DNA of 9,589 nucleotides from Ruminococcaceae bacterium UBA1741. Its GTDB lineage: Bacteria > Bacillota > Clostridia > Oscillospirales > Acutalibacteraceae. The stretch lies in contig DCHX01000039.1 of assembly GCA_002315685.1 (NCBI GenBank), positions 1-9,589 of the forward strand, in the 5' to 3' direction. The notes beneath the pieces were generated by a model. It was given only the letters and a program-made list of their open reading frames with translations, was not told where the DNA came from and made no database searches. Every line of letters starts with the position of its first letter. Position 1 is the stretch's first letter. The translations under genes and the position numbers were made by a program. This document shows, in pieces, positions 6,653-9,589 of the stretch.

Positions 6653-7240
6653 ATGGGTAAAAATAAGATTAGACCTCTTGCGGTTACAGGAATTATGAGC
6701 GGATTGTCTTTTGTGCTTATGGTTTTGGAATTTCCGTTGCCGTTTATAATGCCGAGTTTTATTCAATTTGATTTTTCGGAACTTCCGGCACTGATTACTT
6801 CGTTCTCGTTGGGACCGCTTTGGGGAGTTGCGGTTTGTCTTATTAAGAATCTTTTACACTTATCCTTATCTAAAACCTCGGGTGTAGGGGAGCTTGCAAA
6901 CTTTTTAATCGGTGCTTCGTTTTGCTTTGTCAGTGGTTTGTTTTATAAAATAAAGAAAAACCGAAAAGGCGCTTTATTAGGTTGTATTATAGGCGCACTT
7001 GTTATGAGTATTATAAGCTTTCCGATTAACTTTTTTATCACATATCCGTTTTATTTTAATTTTATGCCGAAAGAAACGGTTATAAATATGTATAATTCGA
7101 TTTTCCCGTATGTTGATACGCTTCCGAAGGCATTGATAATCTTTAATCTACCGTTTACTTTTTGGAAAGGAATAATTGATTCTTTAATATGTTTTATTAT
7201 TTATAAAAAAATCTCCCCGATTATTAAACAAAAGCATTAA
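6653..7240 (+). CDS. ribU: Riboflavin ECF transporter substrate-binding component RibU
   Basis: RibU is the membrane S-component that binds riboflavin and works with the shared ECF energising module (EcfA, EcfA', EcfT), which is not in this window. The 195 residues are highly hydrophobic, with about five or six membrane segments (roughly 10-30, 45-66, 83-98, 107-130, 158-183) and basic loops such as KIKKNRKG at 99-106. RibU-typical features include the DFSELPAL stretch (40-47), KNLLHL (65-70) and GVGELANFLIG (77-87). Length and layout fit RibU. The FMN riboswitch directly upstream fixes the substrate, since other S-components look similar. The ATG at 6653 follows AGGTGA. The gene is placed next to a flavoprotein gene (trxB) but has its own promoter. 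No terminator was found before the next gene. Confidence 0.94.
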   Translation: MGKNKIRPLAVTGIMSGLSFVLMVLEFPLPFIMPSFIQFDFSELPALITSFSLGPLWGVAVCLIKNLLHLSLSKTSGVGELANFLIGASFCFVSGLFYKIKKNRKGALLGCIIGALVMSIISFPINFFITYPFYFNFMPKETVINMYNSIFPYVDTLPKALIIFNLPFTFWKGIIDSLICFIIYKKISPIIKQKH

Positions 7241-7249
7241 GATTTTCGG

Positions 7250-7278
7250 TTGAAAAAAACAAAAATTGATAGTATAAT
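7250..7278 (+). promoter_or_regulatory. Promoter of the mreB-like gene
   Basis: TTGAAA (7250-7255) and a consensus TATAAT (7273-7278) are 17 bp apart. Transcription would begin near 7285, about 29 bases before the proposed TTG start. The -35 begins ten bases after the ribU stop. Confidence 0.85.
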
Positions 7279-7302
7279 TATTTTAATAAATATGTTTATG
7301 GT

Positions 7303-7307
7303 AGGTG
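7303..7307 (+). promoter_or_regulatory. Ribosome binding site that selects a TTG start
   Basis: AGGTG at 7303-7307 lies six bases before TTG 7314. It overlaps the in-frame GTG at 7305, so that GTG cannot use it. No other purine-rich site lies nearby. This favours TTG 7314 as the start of the MreB-like protein. Confidence 0.75.
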
Positions 7308-7313
7308 CTTTCT

Positions 7314-8336
7314 TTGGCTACTGATATTGGAATTGATTTAGGAACTTCCAAAACTGTTATTTTTTCAAGCTCAAAGGTTGTTTTAGAACTTCCGAGTTTT
7401 GTTACGGTTGATAACGAAACTTGGGAGCCTGTTTACTTTGGCGAAAAAGCAAAACAAACCCAAGGAAGAACTCCCGATTCACTTACTTGTGTTTCTCCTA
7501 TTGAAAACGGTATTATTGCCGACTATGATATTGCCGAAAGTATGCTTAAAAATTATATGGAACAAGCCTTCGGCGGAAAGCTTTTGCGTCCGCAAATAAT
7601 GGCTACACTACCCGCAGGACTTACCGAGCTTCAACACCATTCTCTTGCTAATGTTGTTGAGTCGGCAGGCGGAAGAAATATATCCGTTATCGAAAGTCCT
7701 TTGGCAGTAGCTTACGGACTTGGTCTTGATTTCTCAAAACCGCACGGTTATATGATAGTTGATGTCGGTGCCGGAACTACCGATATTGCTGTTATCTCTT
7801 TGGGCGGTATTTCGGTTTGCGATTCGTTTAAGACGGCATCTAATGATTTTGATTTGCAAATAGCAAAATATATCAGAAAAGAATATAATATTGAAATAGG
7901 TCCGCTTATGGCTGAAAATATTAAAAAGCAACTTGCATCTCTTTCAAGCAGAAATGTGGAAATTGCTATGGTTGCAAAGGGCAGAAATGTATTTACGGGA
8001 CTTCCCGAAAGCTTTGAAATTACCTCTGACGAGATTTTTGAGGCGATAAGCGATACGGCAACTGCTATTTGTAATGCTATCAGAAGTGTGCTCTCAAAAA
8101 CCGACCCCGATATGATAGCCGATATAAAAACCGACGGTATTTATCTAACCGGCGGCGGTGCTTTATTAAACGGTTTTGCTAAATTTATATCCGAATATAT
8201 CGGTGTTGAGGTTAAACTTCTTGATGACCCGACACATAGTGTTGTAAGAGGTGCCGCCGTAGCTCTTAAACACCCTGAGCTTCTTAAAAATGTAAATTAT
8301 CAACTTCGTTCAATTAAAGAGCTTATAATCGAATAA
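7314..8336 (+). CDS. MreB/actin-family protein (stand-alone MreB-like)
   Basis: This is an actin-fold ATPase of the MreB family. MreB forms membrane-attached filaments that organise cell-wall synthesis. From the TTG start (340 residues) it reads MATDIGIDLGTSKT, a normal MreB beginning with the first phosphate loop at 8-14. The second phosphate loop is DVGAGTTDIAVISLGGI (150-166), and an adenosine-site GGGALLNGF lies at 280-288. MreB landmarks remain: GRTP (51-54), NGIIADYDIAESM (65-77) and a hydrophobic KLLRP loop (89-93) where known MreBs touch the membrane. It is divergent in places: the usual IEEP near the catalytic Glu reads IESP, and the phosphate loop has AG where GG is common. No mreC or mreD is adjacent. 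A GT-C membrane protein gene follows after 16 nt, so the two are probably co-transcribed. The longer frame from GTG 7305 adds three residues but has no ribosome site. A distinct MreB-like or Mbl-like role is as likely as being the main MreB. Confidence 0.87.
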   Translation: MATDIGIDLGTSKTVIFSSSKVVLELPSFVTVDNETWEPVYFGEKAKQTQGRTPDSLTCVSPIENGIIADYDIAESMLKNYMEQAFGGKLLRPQIMATLPAGLTELQHHSLANVVESAGGRNISVIESPLAVAYGLGLDFSKPHGYMIVDVGAGTTDIAVISLGGISVCDSFKTASNDFDLQIAKYIRKEYNIEIGPLMAENIKKQLASLSSRNVEIAMVAKGRNVFTGLPESFEITSDEIFEAISDTATAICNAIRSVLSKTDPDMIADIKTDGIYLTGGGALLNGFAKFISEYIGVEVKLLDDPTHSVVRGAAVALKHPELLKNVNYQLRSIKELIIE

Positions 8337-8352
8337 TTTTTTGGAGAACGGT

Positions 8353-9525
8353 ATGTTAAATAAAAAAAGAATTGAACAATACCTGCCTTATGTATTTGTA
8401 TTTTTAATTGCAATATTAGTCCGAATTTCGCTGTTTAATTATAAAAGTAATGATTATAATGTTTTCTTGTCAGCTTGGTTTGATAGCTTTAAGGGATTAT
8501 CGTTTTCTAATGTTGTTAAGTCATACGAAGGTGATTATCAAATCTCTTATGTCTATATACTTTATTTTTTATCAAAGCTTCCGGTTTTTTCTTTATACAC
8601 TATTAAATCGGTTTCGTGTCTTTTTGATTTTTTAACGGCATTTTTTGTTGCGTTTTTACTGAAAAAAGTTGCAAAATCGAATGATGATGTTTGCTTTTGC
8701 GCTTTTGTTTCAATTCTTTTTTTGCCGACAGTTGTGCTTAATAGCGGGTTATGGGCACAATGCGATATAATCTATTCTTTTTTTGCGGTTTTAGCCGTTT
8801 TTTCGTTGTGCGAGAATAAATCTACACTTGCTTGGATTTTCTTTTCGGTGTCGATTTATTTTAAGCTTCAAGCTGTATTTATTTTACCGCTGTTTATTTA
8901 TGTTGCATTTATAAGCGGTAAGCAATTATCATTATTAAAGGGGATAATGCTTCCGTTTATTCATATAATTTTATCGTTACCTGCGCTTGTGTGCGGGTAT
9001 CCGTTTTCTAATCTTTGGAAGATTTATTTCGGTCAAGTTAAAGAATATCCGTCGCTTACAATGTCTATGCCTAATGTTTATATGCTTTTTAACTTGAAGA
9101 ATAACGCTTTTACTAAAATAGGAATAATATTTGCTTTTTTGCTTTATGCCTTAATGCTCCTTATAATAATTAAAAATTATTATAAGAAAAACCGCAAGAG
9201 TGCTGTAAACATTGTTTTTTTATTAGCGACTTGGTCAATACTAACCGCAAATATGCTATTGCCGAGAATGCACGAAAGATACTTATTTTTAGGCGATATA
9301 ATCAGTGTCGTGTTTTTCTTTACCGATAGGAAAAAATGGTTTGTGCCGGTTGGAGTAAACCTACTATCCGTTTTTGCGTATATGAGGTTTTTGTTTTTGG
9401 GCGATAAAATAAATTTAAGAATAATTGCTTTTTGTGCAGTTGGATTTTATGTTTTGTTAACGGCTTTTACTGTTAAAGAACTAAATAAAATAAATGCAAA
9501 TGACAAAACGGTCGTATCGGAATAA
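8353..9525 (+). CDS. Polytopic membrane protein, putative GT-C glycosyltransferase (Gpi18-like mannosyltransferase family)
   Basis: The 390-residue protein has about ten or more hydrophobic segments. After the first (about 11-28) comes a short outside loop with SNDYNVFLSAWF (Asp 34), the usual place of the catalytic Asp in GT-C transferases. Later landmarks are NSGLWAQCDIIYS (130-142), an IYFKLQAVF stretch (168-176) and MHERYLF (306-312). These resemble bacterial Gpi18-related membrane glycosyltransferases (COG5542), which use lipid-phosphate sugar donors on the outer face of the membrane. The acceptor and sugar are unknown. The ATG at 8353 has GGAGA (8343-8347) five bases upstream; the upstream in-frame TTG 8341 overlaps that site and is rejected. 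Following the mreB-like gene by 16 nt, it is probably in its operon, hinting at an envelope polymer role. The coding is more AT-rich than in hydA or nrdD, which may reflect lower expression and membrane composition. Confidence 0.75.
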   Translation: MLNKKRIEQYLPYVFVFLIAILVRISLFNYKSNDYNVFLSAWFDSFKGLSFSNVVKSYEGDYQISYVYILYFLSKLPVFSLYTIKSVSCLFDFLTAFFVAFLLKKVAKSNDDVCFCAFVSILFLPTVVLNSGLWAQCDIIYSFFAVLAVFSLCENKSTLAWIFFSVSIYFKLQAVFILPLFIYVAFISGKQLSLLKGIMLPFIHIILSLPALVCGYPFSNLWKIYFGQVKEYPSLTMSMPNVYMLFNLKNNAFTKIGIIFAFLLYALMLLIIIKNYYKKNRKSAVNIVFLLATWSILTANMLLPRMHERYLFLGDIISVVFFFTDRKKWFVPVGVNLLSVFAYMRFLFLGDKINLRIIAFCAVGFYVLLTAFTVKELNKINANDKTVVSE

Positions 9526-9542
9526 ACCAATATGACCGTTTT
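9505..9542. terminator. Terminator-like inverted repeat at the end of the GT-C gene
   Basis: AAAACGGTCGTA (9505-9516) pairs with TATGACCGTTTT (9531-9542), 12 pairs with one G-U, around a 14-nt loop. The stop codon of the GT-C gene lies inside the loop. T-rich sequence follows on +, and the AAAA/TTTT ends make it nearly symmetrical, so it could serve both strands. Confidence 0.65.
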
Positions 9543-9589
9543 TAGTTTTTCCGATTTATTAACGGTAAGGCCTTTGATAAGTTTGTAAG
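9542..9589 (-). CDS. Possible C-terminal codons of a convergent gene
   Basis: On the - strand, bases 9589 to 9545 read 15 open codons (LTNLSKALPLINRKN), followed by a TAA at 9544-9542 that abuts the inverted repeat. Such an arrangement is usual for convergent genes sharing one terminator. Fifteen codons cannot establish a gene or a product, and another - frame is also open here. Confidence 0.2.
   Translation of the reverse strand, partial: LTNLSKALPLINRKN

Noticed and set aside
7305..7313. GTG 7305 as the start of the MreB-like gene
   Set aside because: It sits inside the AGGTG ribosome site and would add three residues not expected before the MreB N-terminus. TTG 7314 has proper spacing.
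7292..7324. Ten-codon frame (ATG 7292) overlapping the mreB-like start
   Set aside because: It has no ribosome site and no recognisable leader-peptide features. It ends just inside the mreB-like gene, probably by chance.
8341..8352. TTG 8341 as the start of the GT-C gene
   Set aside because: It overlaps the GGAGA site that serves ATG 8353, and no ribosome site lies upstream of it.
1..9589. tRNA, rRNA, CRISPR arrays, insertion sequences, phage or att sites
   Set aside because: I looked on both strands and saw no cloverleaf, no regularly spaced repeats, no transposase or integrase motifs and no long flanking direct repeats.

Overview
The window reads as an ordinary chromosomal segment of an obligately anaerobic, AT-rich Firmicute, most likely a gut-type clostridial lineage. 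The evidence is a trimeric-type [FeFe] hydrogenase, an oxygen-sensitive class III ribonucleotide reductase, a RibU riboflavin importer behind an FMN riboswitch, strong sigma-A-type promoters and purine-rich Shine-Dalgarno sites. Genus cannot be assigned from the sequence alone. All eight well-supported genes are on the + strand, and no mobile element, CRISPR array, tRNA or rRNA was seen.

Region 1 (1-2345): the 3' part of the NADH-binding hydrogenase subunit (HydB) and complete HydA, closed by a strong terminator. These would interconvert H2 with NADH and ferredoxin electrons.

Region 2 (2346-6451): a deoxyribonucleotide block. NrdG, the radical-SAM activase, comes first. It is followed by a 36-bp perfect palindrome whose centre is an exact match to the NrdR-box consensus, lying against an extended -10 promoter. 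This promoter drives nrdD, whose protein carries a C-terminal CPNC redoxin domain, and then a thioredoxin-reductase-like gene (trxB). NrdD, its fused redoxin and the reductase look like a self-contained reductase and re-reduction system. The TrxB homologue lacks the usual NADPH 2'-phosphate-binding arginines, so its electron donor is open.

Region 3 (6452-7240): a strong promoter, an FMN riboswitch with a terminator expression platform, and ribU. FMN excess should shut off riboflavin import. A 7-bp complementarity between the aptamer 5' side and the terminator suggests the antiterminator.

Region 4 (7241-9589): a strong promoter, a stand-alone MreB/actin-family gene starting with TTG, and a polytopic GT-C (Gpi18-like) putative glycosyltransferase. 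It ends in a terminator-like palindrome, possibly shared with a convergent gene of which only the last codons might be visible.

Most of this is recognisable biology. The parts most worth checking are the NrdR site, the NrdD-redoxin/TrxB pair and the MreB-like/GT-C pair.
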